From positions 3,214,001 to 3,278,000 of the forward strand of contig NC_057319.1 of the NCBI RefSeq assembly GCF_000687475.1: DNA of 64,000 bases, given 5' to 3'. Positions 48,701 through 62,363 of this stretch are shown in pieces. Made by a program: the position numbers and the translations under genes. Below the pieces are notes generated by a model. It was given only the letters and a program-made list of their open reading frames with translations, was not told where the DNA came from and made no database searches. The DNA comes from Ustilaginoidea virens (Eukaryota; Ascomycota; Sordariomycetes; Hypocreales; Clavicipitaceae). The number at the start of each line of letters is the position of its first letter. Position 1 is the first letter of the stretch.

Positions 48701-51700
48701 TCTGCCCCTGCTCCTTCCTGCTTCTTCTGCTGCCAGGCAGGCTCCTTCCACCAGCTCCTGCTCCTGCTCCTGCACAGTACGGCGCGGGTCCGCACGGAGC
48801 GCTCAGTCCGATGTGGCTTGCACGCCCTGTCAAGCAGACAGGAGTCAGGGGCCATTGTTGCTTCTGCCCGGGTGGCGAGCCGACTGCATCTCGCGAATCC
48901 AAAGGACCTTGACGAGTCCAGACTCGGTACACGTTTGACCAACAAGCCGACGAATGAACGAATGAACGAATGAACGAGCCGACGCCGGGGCACAAGGGGC
49001 CGAGAATCCACACCCCGGAGTCTGGAGTCTGGAAAGTTTTGGGACGCATCAATCGCAGGCAGCAGCAGTAGCAGCAGCAGAAGCATCATCATCTGCGGTT
49101 CTGGACCGGGTCCTGGTTCTGGGCGTTGCAGAACAGCCCGTATGCATGGCTTCTGCAGAAAAAGCAACACCGCCGGGCCTGTCAGTGGCAGAAGAAGAAA
49201 AGGGAATGGAGAATTGAATGTCAACAGTTTCTCCAGCGCCATCGCCGTCGCCATCGCCGTCGCCATCCGTCATCCGTCATTCTCATCCGTCCTCGTCACG
49301 CCCGGCCGAGCTTGCCATGCCTCCAGGAACAAACCCGCACTGTGTCGACCCCCTGCCAGCTACTTGTCGCGGCCAGCAAACCTCTGCTTGAATCAGTTCA
49401 ATTCCTCGTTCTTGTTCTATTCTTCTATTCAACACAGCACACACTACACCAACACTACACCAACACCACACCAACACAACACCAACACCCCCGAGCGTCC
49501 AGGATACTCCATCACAGATACCTATACCCCCTCCCCTCACCCATTTCCCGGACCATTGATAGATAAGCCCCAGTCAGGAGCGGAACCCTGGGACAATACA
49601 AGCGGAAATCAAAAAGGTTGCGACGACCTGGTGGCGCCGCGGCGTTGATTGACGGCGTCGTCGTGGTTCATGGGTAACCCGCCGCCCCCCCCCCCCCTCC
49701 CCCCAGCCCTCAGCCCCCTGCCCCTGCCCCTGCCTCCAATCAAACCCCCATGCAGGCACCTTAGTCAGTTCCGAAACCCCCAGGCGAAATAGAGGGAGGA
49801 CCCGAAGGTGCCTGAAGCCGACCGACTGGAAGCACTCGGTTGCACGCAGCAGCATCCATCTAAATAACAGTCAAGGCTGGCTGCTGCTTTGGGATGCGAA
49901 TCGGACGAGGGGCATGCGGCACGTAGTTACCAGGCCAAGGACAAAACGCCGCCGCCGCAGCCTGGCAGACCATGTTCAAAGTATACTACCGACGCCGAAC
50001 CAAGTCCCTGGACGCTGGAGCTTTGACGGGGTTCCGATGGAAAATGCCCGGGCAGTGCACCGAAAACTACAGATTCCGACAAGGCCGAATTTGTGCGTCG
50101 TCCACACCATCATCTATCCCCCGCGCAACGGGGATGAGAATGAGCCAGCCCCCATTTACATAACCTAGGAGTAGCTTCCTTTTTCAATCTCTCTCACCAC
50201 ATGAATGGTTCTGTCGGCCATCCTGTTGGGCTTGCCGAAAACTTGGTCCGCCTTGCATCACCAAGCGGTTCCCGTTCGCCAGGTCGAAACCCTAATTGAT
50301 AAAGACAAGGGTTCTCGGTAGCTTTCCCCCCGTCTCAGCAACTGCTGGTTCCTGAGTCCTGACCAGGTCAATGGAATCCACCACGGGTTTCGGGCCGGGG
50401 CAAGTCCTGCAGCTACTCGACGGGGGATATGGCGGACACTACGAAACGCGGGGCTGATTCCCAGGCCATGGCTTCTCGAAGCCTTCCCAAACAACAATCC
50501 AAGCGATCCAAGCGATCCAAGCGATCCAAGCCAAGCCCTAGCTCGTGGTACTGAAGAACAAGCTCAAACGCTGGACAAGTCTAGACAAGGACGCCGCAGC
50601 TAATCGAGCAAGCCAGATCGCACCATTTATTCCCGAGCCCGCATCATTGCACATTGCACATTGCACATTGCACATTGCACCGACTGCACTAGCATGCCCT
50701 GCCACCGACCCCCACAGCCCAAAGAGGCATTTTCAGCCAGGTTGAGAAAAGGGTGACCGGGGAGGGGAGGGGGGAAACCGACCTGGGCCACTCCAATCTT
50801 CCAGAAGCCTTCCCTTGAGGGTCAAACCATGTCCCGACCAACTGGACCGACCGAGACGGTGGGTTTATCCCGCCAACCCCCCTCTCACACACACACGCCC
50901 CCCCCCCCCTCCTTTTTTCTCCACCGGTGCCTGTGCTTGTGCCAGTCCTTGACAATGAGCATAACCCCTGTCATGGCGATTCAGCATTCGAGCAATTCAC
51001 AGACGAACGGCAAAAATTGTATAGCGTTCGTTGTCCCGCGGTAGAAGCCAACTGTTGACGTGACAGGCTTTGGTCTGCAGAGCGCGTTTTCCCCCAAGTT
51101 ATACGGATGGCAGCCAGAAAGAATCTGGGGAAGGTCCCCCCCGCCCCACGCGAATGATACTGTATATTGAATGCAGCCATTCAAAGCCTGCATCGGGCTG
51201 AACTTTACTTGCTCGCCCTTTACTTCCCCCGTCGCCTATGATGGACTGAGATTGGTGCGCGATGGTAATTTCTGGATGGACAGGAAGAAGGGGAGAGATT
51301 CTTGGATGGAAAAGGGTACCAAACAAGACTTGAACAATACAAACAATAGGACTCGGAGCACGCCAAGAATGGAGGTGCCCCAGTGGGAACTGCTTTTTGG
51401 AGAAGGGCGGCAGGGAACTCGGCTTGGTTTGGCGAGCGAACTCTACGCGATACATGCCGCAGACGAGCAAACGCCGAATCTGCTTCCTCCGGCATGGGAT
51501 CGCATCAGCGAGGGGGAAATGTCGCAACCATGCCATTGCGTACCACAGTCCTGACCTGAAGGCGCTTGAGGAGCAAGTGACGGAACTCGCTGGACCACTC
51601 GATGCATTCCACCGTTGCCCACCCCTACTACCCCTACTTGCCCACCTTGTTTGATCCAGTCCGTCCGTCTCTGCACAAATTGCGAGGGGCGTGTTGGGGA

Positions 51701-53546
51701 TGCCAGCTCCAATCATGCATGGCCTCTCCAGGCCTCCCCAACAGCTCCATCGACCGGCATCGGAACCAGCAGGAGCTTGGGAGTTTGTTTTCGCCAAGCT
51801 CGAGCTCCAGAGCTTTGTTGATACATACGAATGGAGCGGCAACCCGGGAAAAAGCCCGGGCCGGCCGCCCCCAAGATGGCCAACGTGGGAGAGCACCGCG
51901 CCCTCTCGGGTCCGCCATCTCGGTTGAACCGTTGAACCATCGACCGCCTACTTGCACATTCAAAGCGTCAAAGCACTGATAGCATCCCAAGCCCTAGATA
52001 TGGAACTGTGGTATTGGGGAAAGATTGCCATCTTTGAGCACTCCATGCAAAAAGAGTTCATGTTATACATATCTTTTAGACAAGTCGGGGCCCCTTTCCT
52101 TATCAGTCCAAACCCAATGCGCGTCCAGTTTTATTTCGCCTTTGTTTTCCCCGCCACCCCCGTCCTTTGAATGCGAGTACAGCAACCTGAATCCCCAGCC
52201 AACAACTTCTTTGTCGGAAGTGTGTCATCACAATCCCTGCCATGGAAGCTTGGCCATCGTGGCCGCTTTCAAAGCGCCAACGAGGAGAGAGCAACGTCGA
52301 TGAACATGGTGATTGGTCACACATGGCCGGAGCACCCTGAGGCTACGATGCAATCCGTCAGAAATAGTAGGGCCCCCCCACGTCCAAATGGAGGACGAGA
52401 TGCATGAGGTATCGTCCTGCATCCGTCCCATTTGGCACGGCTGTTGCATCGTGCAATCCGTAGTAGACGGAAAGGGGAACCCGTGCTGCATCAAATCAGG
52501 CGTCTTTTCTTCTTCATCTTCTTCTTGGTTTCATGGGTACTTTCGGGGTGTGTTCTCTTTTGCTCATCTTTGATTGTTTCGTCCGGGTTCAGCGTTGCCT
52601 CGGCTCGGCCGACTTGCTCCTCGCAAATCACAACTCGGGCAGTGCTTGATTGCTTCGGCACGTTGTGCTAAATAAGAGGTCGTCGATAGGCGAAAGGCTC
52701 CTATTGAACACGGCAGACAGGCAGTTTTGTAGGGGATATGTGATTTGTCCGCGAGATCCATCTGGGCCGTTGCTGCGAGATGTTGCCCGCTTCCAGCACG
52801 CCTCGGCGCAACGTCGATGTCAAACTTGGCCGGCTCACCCCGGCCGTGGATGCGGATGCGGGGCGAGGATACGGACGAGGATGCGCCTTGCCAATGTCGC
52901 TCACACGGATGCTCTGCGGGTCTCGCCAGACGTTCGGTCAGAAAAGTGAACAAACGATGAACCTGCGTTACGACGGACGACGATGGCGGGTGGGTGGGGG
53001 GGGGGGGGGGGGGGGGTATTGTGGCTGGGCCAGTCGTTTGTTCACTTGACTTGTCTTTCTTTCTTGGCTGGGGGGAAGTTGGAACATGAAGTCAAGACCG
53101 CAGACTCCTTGCGACAAGGGCCAGGCGAGCGAGCCTCACTGAACAACATTAAACAACATTACGGAGAACATGGCTGGGAACTTGAAGTCTGTCGCAGCCT
53201 GCATGCAGGCAACGCCTGGGTCGGCCAGATGCCAGACGCCACCAGACGCCAGACGCCAGACGCCAGACGCCAGACGCCCCTTCCCCCCCTCCGACCCGCC
53301 CACTTGCAAGCGGTTCCACGACGTCAGGGACCCCCACCCCTACACCCCTGCCCACCCCTACCCCTACCCTTGCATGGCCATTCCATACCATACCCATGCT
53401 CGGCAGGCAGGGGGAGGGTGGATGTCCGTGAGAAGGGGGCTGAGGGAGGGAAGGAGGGGGCGGCAGTTTTGGCAGAGAAGATCCGCGGCCGGCTTTCGCC
53501 AGATGGCTGGGGCCTGGCCATTGGGCAGCCGCCTTTTCACCAGATA

Positions 53547-53580
53547 ACCTACCTAAGGTAGGTACCTTACCTACCTCCTA
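53547..53580. repeat. CCTACCTAAGGTAGGTACC palindrome copy
   Basis: A compact, nearly perfect copy of the dispersed palindrome lies in the middle of the gene-free region; another copy is at 59,729-59,747. Confidence 0.8.
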
Positions 53581-54339
53581 AGCTACAGGCAGAGCTATGC
53601 AGTCCCCAACAGCTGGTCTCGTTCATTTGACGGCCATTTGACGGCTGCCAAACGGCAGTCCACTGCAAGAGCGTCCGGTGTCAGGCGGCTGTGGGCAACC
53701 GCAAACACCCCAGGCCAGCAGGTGCCACCAGACGGGAAGCAGGCTGGGGGGCCAGGCTGCATTGCATTACTGGGCTCTTGCCCGCTCTATTGACCGCTCT
53801 CGAACCTTGCCCGACAGTGGACAACGCTGCCTGGGGACGATGCATGTGCCATTGTAGGCAGCCGGGGGTCGGGATATCGGGGCGGGGGGGGGGGGGTGGG
53901 GTCGCGACATGAGGAACCATGATGTCTGGCAAGCATGTGTTCATATGACCGACCCGGGCCCTCTTGCGACTCTTTTGCCTTACAGTCGTCGTCAATGTTC
54001 TGGCTTCCCGGACATAATTAGCACTTTGTTCAGGCCGGCCCTGGGTCGGAACGAACGAACGCAATCGTGCCACCCACATGCGCCTGCAAGGCAAGGCAAG
54101 GCAAGGCAAGGCAAGGCAGCGCAGCGCAGCGCCTCACGCCTCGCAAGCCCACCGGGCCAGGCGGCGGTTTGCTACGCACGCCCCTCCCCGGGCCAGCTTA
54201 GGAGAAAGAGACACCAAGCTTTCTATTTTGGATCATGATCCCCCTGGCAGCTTGCTTTCTGATACGGCTGTTTCTATTTCGCGGCTCAAGGCAGGGGGGG
54301 GGGGTTATTATCATTATTTATCATTATTATTAATTTAAA

Positions 54340-54345
54340 GAGAGA

Positions 54346-54395
<50 letters not shown>

Positions 54396-54416
54396 AAGAG
54401 AGAGAGAGAGAGAGAG
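54340..54416 (+). repeat. (GA)n purine tract
   Basis: About 75 bases of nearly pure GA dinucleotide repeat with a few G and A slips. It lies about 3 kb upstream of the zinc-finger gene. All-purine strands of this length can form triplex DNA. Confidence 0.9.
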
Positions 54417-57183
54417 AAAAGAGCTGCAGCTGCACAGAGACAGCAACAGCCGGCCGCATTATACATAGGCAGCTTGGGCCTCCCGACTTGATTCCAATTT
54501 TAACCGCGTCGCTCACATCGCCCATATCGCTCACATTGCTCACATTTCTCACATTGCTCACATTGCTCACCCGCCAGCCAAGGTGGCCGCCGTGCTGTGC
54601 GACGCGTCAACCATCCATCTTCATCTGTTCATGAACAAGCCAAGCCGGCTGCTCGAGCCCTTGGACCTTCTGGGTCCTTTTATAACTGCCTCCGCATCCA
54701 GCCTGTCCCTCCCAGACCGACCTGCTGACGACTTGACCTGCTGACGACCCGACCTCAACTGCTTCTCGCTAGGCTTCCTCGCCAGGTTTCCTCGATAGGC
54801 TACCTCGATAGGCTACCGGCCCGGAGGCGAGGACGCTGCTGGCCAAAAGATTGCCCATATATCCTCGACACTGGCGGCTCTCCCGAACAACGCAACGGCA
54901 CACAATCCCTCGCGTCGTGCCAGGCACCATTGGGACTTGTAACTCGTCGCCACCTGATCCTTGGCCATCCGCCGACGATAGCAGCGCCATCTTCTCACTG
55001 CCGTCTGCCTGCTGCCTGCTGCCTGCTGCCTGCTGCTTGCTGCTTGCTGCTTGCCCCCTTGGTTGGCCCGCCGTCACCGTCAAGCCGTCTAGCCGTCTAG
55101 CCAGCCATCTTGTGGCATAGAGAGTCAGTCGCATCGCCATCTGTCCGTCCGCATCAAGCAGAGGCAACACCTATACAAGCATCGACGTAGCCAAGTCGCC
55201 GTCACTGTACCGCTCGGTCCTCTCCGTGGCACATTGCGCCCGTGAGTCTACGATCCCGCTGCTCTTCCCCTTCTCTCCCCCCCCCCCCCCCCCCCCCCTC
55301 CCCTGCTCACTCCTCTCCCTTTCCCGAAACCAGATCTCGCGTTGTCCCCGTACACCCGTACACACTACAAACAGGCGTTAGTATCTTCCATACCGCCCAC
55401 CTCTTTTCCCCGTCCTCTGGATCTGGCCCTGCGCCAGACTCCGGCCTTTGCTTCTCGCTGCCCTCATCCCCGTCCTTGCCTTGTTGTTTGACGCTTTCCC
55501 GCCTGAACCAGGGGGGCGGTACCCTTGGCCTGAATCCCAGGGTCCCTCTTTTCCTCCCACCTTGCATCGTTCCATCATCCTCCTCACCCGCCTCGCTACC
55601 CTCAACTACCCTTTCCAAATCCTCCCTCACCCAAGCCAGTCCTCTGCTTCCCCCCTTTCCAGTTTCCAGGCGCCGGCAGCCACTTTCTAGGCCCTGGCCA
55701 ATTCATACCTCAACCCACCGCAACCCACCAGTCTCCTCTGGCTGTTGACTCTTGGTGGCAGCCGGCAGCCCGGGGATCCAAGTCAGGTACCCGGGTACGT
55801 ACCTCTGACCGGTGCTTTAGTGGCACGCGACTCTGCACCACCGAGCCTGTTGCTGCTCCCTGATGGCTGGTCCATCCCAGTGGGTCCTGCGACTTCCCAC
55901 ACAAGGCTTTGGCCCCTAAAACTTACGTCGGTTGCCGATCCCAGCAAGCCTTTGCTGCATCGCTCACCTTCCCGAACCTTTTTTTTTTTTTTTTTTTTTT
56001 TTTTTTCCCTTCCTTTTTCTTCCTTTTCGGCCCTCAACTGCCCGTGACCAAGCTGCCCTATGGCAAGCTCTACTACAGCTCGACACCTTCCGTGGCTCGC
56101 TCCTTACCATGCTCAACCTCCTGCGCAGCTGTCAAAACATGTTCACAACGCCATGAAGCTGACAGGCCAGCATCTCGAAATCCCAGACCAACCTTTCGCC
56201 CTCCCGTCTATCCCAACGCTAGCGTGTTGACCGCAGCTTTCTTCCCGTCTTGCTTGCTTGCCGCTTCCGAACCAACCCCCAGAGCGACCGACCGACCTCC
56301 GAACATCGCATAGCGCCTTCTGTTGCATGCAATCGCTGCAGGCTGGTCCGCCCAACGTGCATCCTGTCGATAGTCACTCAAATTGCATCCTTCTCGCATC
56401 GATTCCGCCTCTGTTCTTCGCCTAGCCCGAGGAAACCGACGACATCGGATCGTCCGACACGGCAGATCTCTGAACCATCCTGAGGCCTTGTCCCTTCAGT
56501 ACCGGGACAAAGTCTCTGCACGGAGTGGGGGTCGACAAAAAGTTTTCTTTTTTTTTTCTTTTCTTCTTCTCCCCTCCCAACTTCAAAGAACGCTCCGTCT
56601 TCCTCGTCCCTATCGAGGACCGCTTGGTGACTATCGCGGACGGCTTGATATCCTTTGGGACGATTTGCGCTTCTGCAGCCACGAGCGCAGCCCGCCCGTA
56701 CCACTTGACCTTTTCTGCCGTTGAACTTGTTGCACTGGTCTCATTCCGCAGGTATCTTCATCACTGCACAAAACGGGAACTGAGATCTAGGTGGTCTCGA
56801 TACAAAGGGTAAGTAATATCCAACATTGCAGCGCGTTTTCGGGCGGTAAAAAGGGGGGAGACTTGAAACAAACGGGGAAGCTGCGCTGCTCGGAGCTGCC
56901 ACTGGGCCGACCGAACCTGAGAAAGCGTGAGGCTACGCTCGAGGCCATGACCACGGCCGGAACGCCACGCATCGCTGTTTTCTTGTCTTTTGTTCCTCTA
57001 CTCCTTCTTGCCATTCTTACCTATCGACCTTTATATTTTTTTTTTCTCCATCTTATGATCAAATCTGGTTTTCTGCTGGTCGAGGACGCAGTACGGCTAA
57101 CCGTCTGGCAAGGTCCCTTTCCTTCCATCCTATTCACTGGTTCTGTGCTGTGACTGTGAGACCCAAGGTCTTGGTGTGTCGGC

Positions 57184-57252
57184 GTAAGTGAATTCCGACA
57201 TGTTTCTCTCCTCTGTTTGCCTGTCGACATCTGACCCATGACTTTTTTGCAG
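57184..57252 (+). other. Likely 5' UTR intron of the C2H2 gene
   Basis: GTAAGTGAAT at 57,184 is a consensus donor, and TTTTTTGCAG ending at 57,252 a strong acceptor, 69 nt apart. The acceptor is 37 bases before the start codon of the zinc-finger gene. This placement suggests a spliced leader region; it is not needed for the coding frame. Confidence 0.55.
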
Positions 57253-57289
57253 ATCCAGCGACAACTAGCACTCCCCTGGCCGAAAGGCG

Positions 57290-58771
<1,482 letters not shown>

Positions 58772-58809
58772 GGAGACGAGAGTTTTGCCGTCGGTGGATA
58801 ACGGATGGC

Positions 58810-58845
<36 letters not shown>

Positions 58846-60352
58846 GTTGCCCACCCACCTTAGCATTCATTCCTGGGGCCAGGACGAGAGGCCCGTCGAT
58901 ACCCCCTATCGTTTGTTGTTTTGTACGACAAGACTTGATCATGACGAGGTTTTTTTCTTTTCTTTTTTTTTTTTCTCCCACGGCTTTTGGTTTGGACTTG
59001 TATGCGCATCTCTGCATGTATCTTGGTTCATGATGACGGATAGGCAAATGTGAGTTGGTGCGTTGGAAGGGTTTTAGTTTTTTTTTTCTTTTCCCCGGAC
59101 GGAAATTGTGGGCAGCGCATATGTGGGTATTTCTTCTTCTTTTTTTTTTCCCTCCTTTTTTTCGTCTGTTTTTTGTTTCTTTCTTTTTTTTTTTTTTTTT
59201 CGTCTTTTATCTGCACTTCACTGATGCATTGGAATGTCGTCCCGCAAAGCAAAAGCACTTTCCATGGGGGACGATGTATATGCCTTCAAACGCTAGCTTT
59301 GCGATTGCGGCTGCTTCTGCTCTTTGTCAGTTGTTTTTGTTTTGCTTGGAGCGGAAAGCCGCAGCGGAGTGGAGACAGACATACAAGCTCCATACCCGCC
59401 CGACTGTTGGTCGGCAAACAATGAGCATTGTCTCGTCTCGTCTCGTCTCGTCTCGTCTCATCAATGTCTCAATTGTCTTGCTAGCTGACAAGTCAATCTG
59501 TAACTGACGGCGGCACTTGCCGTAGCGTGCGGTACAGAGTACGTGAGTACTGTGTACCACGCGCCCCACGTACTGTGTACGGCGTCCGACGAGGTAACTG
59601 AACTGTCCCACGAGGCAGCTGGCTGCTCCCAGTCTGCTTCCCATGCAACTTGCATCCCACCAGACTGCATCCCCACGTATCGGCCACGCCGAGGCATGGC
59701 CCCACCCCGCTACACCAGGCCAGATAGATACCTACCTTAGGTAGGTTGATTGATTGATTAGTCGCGCCAGCCCGAGGCAGACCGTGCAAAAAGCTTTTGC
59801 GTCTTTGGTCGTTTCCCCGCCGCCGCCTCCGCCTCCGCCTCCGCCTCCGCCTCCGCTGGGCCTACGCGGGGGGGCTTGATCACTAATCCTTGGCCCAAAA
59901 CCAATCGGTTTCACTGGCAAACCACGCGGCAACCAGTGGACTTGACTTGCTCTGACTGCGTCGCGCAACCGCCACAGGCCAAGCCCGATTGCGCTGGAGG
60001 TGGGATTTTGGATTAGTCGAGCGATGCAAGGTCCCCCCCACCCTTTTTTTTTTATTCTTATTTTTTTTCACCTTGTTCGCGACAGGATTGTCCAAACCGC
60101 CATGGATGGGGTCTTGTGCGAGGTTAGGTGGTTAGGTCGTCTGGACGGGGAAATCAATCGCCGTTCCTCTTGTAGTGGTTTCCCGTCTGTTCCCCTGCCC
60201 GCCGTCAAGCTCATGGGTATATAATGAATGGCTGTTGCCTCGCATTGACCGCATACCAGCCTACGGGGCACGATATCCCAGACCAATCGCATCCACCCTT
60301 TCTTTCCTACTTTCTCTCTTTGTCTCTTTCTCTCTTCTTTTTTTTTGTTCTT

Positions 60353-60385
<33 letters not shown>

Positions 60386-60651
60386 GGAACTCACTCCTGC
60401 TCCCCTTGACGGCTGCTTGGGCTGGCTCCCGTTGGGCGAGAGCGAAAGCCAGAGACCAGGGCCACTCACTCTCTGGCTTCCCGCTTCCCCGCCGCGACAG
60501 GGTGCGAGGCGACGACGAAAGGGCAAAAAAAAAATTAAAACAGCCAACAGAGTGGGAAGAGACGAAAGGAAAGGGGGAGGGGGTGGGGAACAAAGAAAGA
60601 AAGACGACATCGGCAAGGGGGAAGAGAGGAAGCGCGTCCCCCCGGGGGAAA
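58772..60651. other. Intergenic region, nsdC / FrnE-like gene
   Basis: No gene supported. It holds a poly-T tract (58,813-58,844), further T-rich runs to about 59,200, (GTCTC)n (59,427-59,459), a CCTACCTTAGGTAGG palindrome (59,729-59,747), (CCGCCT)n (59,818-59,856) and another poly-T tract (60,357-60,385). Confidence 0.5.
58813..58844 (+). repeat. Poly-T tract, 32 nt
   Basis: A pure T run 42 bases after the zinc-finger gene stop codon. It mirrors the poly-T run 48 bases after the SREBP stop codon. Confidence 0.9.
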
Positions 60652-61570
60652 ATGCCCCCCGTCAAGTTTCGCGGCGTGCCGCTGCTCCGGCAGGAGCGGC
60701 TGCTCATCCCGATCGAGGTGTTTTCGGACTCGCTGTGTCCGTGGTGCTGGGTCGAGAAGCAGAGCCTGGAGGAGGCGACGAGGCAGTTTGGCAGCCGGCA
60801 TCCCGAGGTGGAGTTTGAGGTGGTCTGGCGGTCGTTTTGCCTGAACCCGCTGTTCAAGACGAGTACGTTGCTTTCCCCTTTTTCGCGTCGTTGAAAATTT
60901 GCCTCGGCCCCCCCCCCCCCCCCCCCTCCCCAACCCCCCGTCTCGCCTCGTTGTCCGTCATCGTCGTCATCGTCATCATCGTCATCATCGTCAGCCGTAC
61001 TGAGGACTGGGTGCGCAACGAAAAAAAAAAAAACCCGTAGAATGCGACAAGGTGTTCCTGTATGACGAGTGGTCCGGCGGCCAGGGACGCTTCCAGGCGC
61101 ACCTGGACCGCGTGGCCGCCGCGGGTGCCCGGTACGGCGTCAAGTTCTCCGTCAGCGGCGTCATGGGCCCGTCGCGGTCGTCGCAGATCCTCATCGCCAA
61201 CGTGCTGCGGCGGCGCGGGCCGGCCGCCCAGGCGCGGGTGGTGGAGGCGCTCTTCCGCGCCCACTTCCTGCTGGGCCAGGACCTCTCGGACGAGGACTTT
61301 CTGGTCCGCCTGGGGAGCGAGACGGCCGGCCTGCCGGCGGACCTGGTGCGCGCTGACCTGCGCGACGGCGACAACGGCCGCCTCGTCGACTGCCAGGCCG
61401 AGGAGGCGGTGGAGGAGAAGGGCGTCGAGGCGGTGCCGTGCGTCACCGTGCTGGGCAAGTACAAGGTCGGGGGGTTCCAGGACGCCCACGTCTTCGAGGA
61501 GCTGTTTGACCGCATCTGGGAGGAGAACAAGGGGCTGCTGGGGGGGATACCAGGGCGTGAGTGGCGGTGA
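60652..61570 (+). CDS. FrnE-like DsbA-family thioredoxin-fold protein
   Basis: Exons 60652-60862 and 61041-61570 join in frame to 246 residues. The fold is DsbA/2-hydroxychromene-2-carboxylate isomerase-like: IEVFSDSLCPWCWVEKQ places a CPWC redox motif at residues 29-32, and the second half has GVMGPSRSSQILIANVL, EALFRAHFLLGQDLSDEDF and the cis-proline strand GVEAVPCVTVLGKYKVGGFQ. FrnE proteins are cytosolic and thought to act in thiol oxidation or oxidative stress; the substrate is unknown. No signal peptide is visible. Third-position GC is very high in exon 2. The 178 nt intron holds a poly-C run and a CATCGT array. The alternative idea of a glutathione-S-transferase kappa relative is less likely because of CPWC. 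Confidence 0.9.
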
Positions 61571-61793
61571 GTGGTAAGGGGTGCATTTATGTTTTCTTGC
61601 AGCGCAAAAGTGTCGTCTTGCTTGAGGGTGTCGTCTCGCTCAAAAGTGTCGTCTCGCGCAAAAAGGTGTCGTCTCTGGTCGGGATAGAACGGGGATGCCT
61701 GGTCTGCTGCGGTTGGTCTGCGCTTTGGGAGCGAGCCGAGAGGGTGAAGAGGAGTAAAAAACAATGTCGAGAAAGAAGAATAGAAGAGCAAAA

Positions 61794-61846
<53 letters not shown>

Positions 61847-62363
61847 GAAACAAAACAAAGCAAAGCAAAACACCAGCGTGCCATCCGTGTGCCTGCACAC
61901 ACACGACCAAATCGACATTCTATAGCCCAAGCGCCGCCAATGCCCCAAGTAACCTCATGCCTTTGAACGACGCCAGTCTCCTTTTTGATGTTTTTTTTTC
62001 TTTCTTTTCCAGGGAAACCTCCGTGCCAAGAGTACGCGTGCTGCCGCACAAAGAACAAGTCAAGACAACAGAAAAAAAGGGGAAAAGAAATGCAGAGAAA
62101 AAAAGCCGATTGCTTCCCATCGCAGACCCAAGAGACAACCCAAGCCGGTCGTGCACCAACAAAAAAAAAAAAAAAAAAAAGGGGGGAGAGAGAGAGAGAG
62201 AGAGAGAAGTCTGGATATTGGCCGCAAAAAGGGGAAGACGAAGAATGGAACAATAAAAGCTAATGAAGAAGAAGAAGAAGAGAGGAAGAGAAGGCTAACG
62301 GTTCAAAATAGCACATGCCGATGCGCCCCCCCTCCTTCCCCCCCCCCCCCCCAAACAACGGGC
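61571..62363. other. Convergent 3' region, FrnE-like / TFIIE beta
   Basis: No gene. It has an imperfect about 20 bp repeat containing GTGTCGTCTCGC (61,607-61,675), a 49 nt poly-A run (61,797-61,845), and an A20-G6-(GA)n tract near 62,160-62,208. Confidence 0.6.
61797..61845 (+). repeat. Poly-A tract, 49 nt
   Basis: The longest homopolymer in the window, between two convergent genes. Read from the opposite gene it is a poly-T run in its 3' flank. Confidence 0.92.

Larger units (their letters stand above)
44742..57289. other. 12.5 kb gene-free region; long upstream zone of the zinc-finger gene
   Basis: No open frame here looks like a protein; all long frames are low-complexity or shadowed on both strands. 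It holds many short tandem arrays: CTTGATGCAG units (48,580-48,608), GAACGAAT (48,951-48,977), ACACCAACACT (49,440-49,490), GATCCAAGC (50,497-50,530), ACATTGCACC (50,646-50,680), CAGACGC (53,236-53,278), GGCAA (54,084-54,117), (GA)n (54,340-54,416), TTGCTCACA (54,500-54,568) and TGCTGCC (55,003-55,050). Pyrimidine-rich DNA from about 54,700 to 57,290 probably forms the promoter and a long 5' UTR of the C2H2 gene. Confidence 0.55.

Noticed and set aside
48079..49266. Open frame of 395 residues on the minus strand
   Set aside because: Built largely from translated tandem repeats (MATAMATA, LLLLLLL) with overlapping open frames in the other phases; no domain or splice support.
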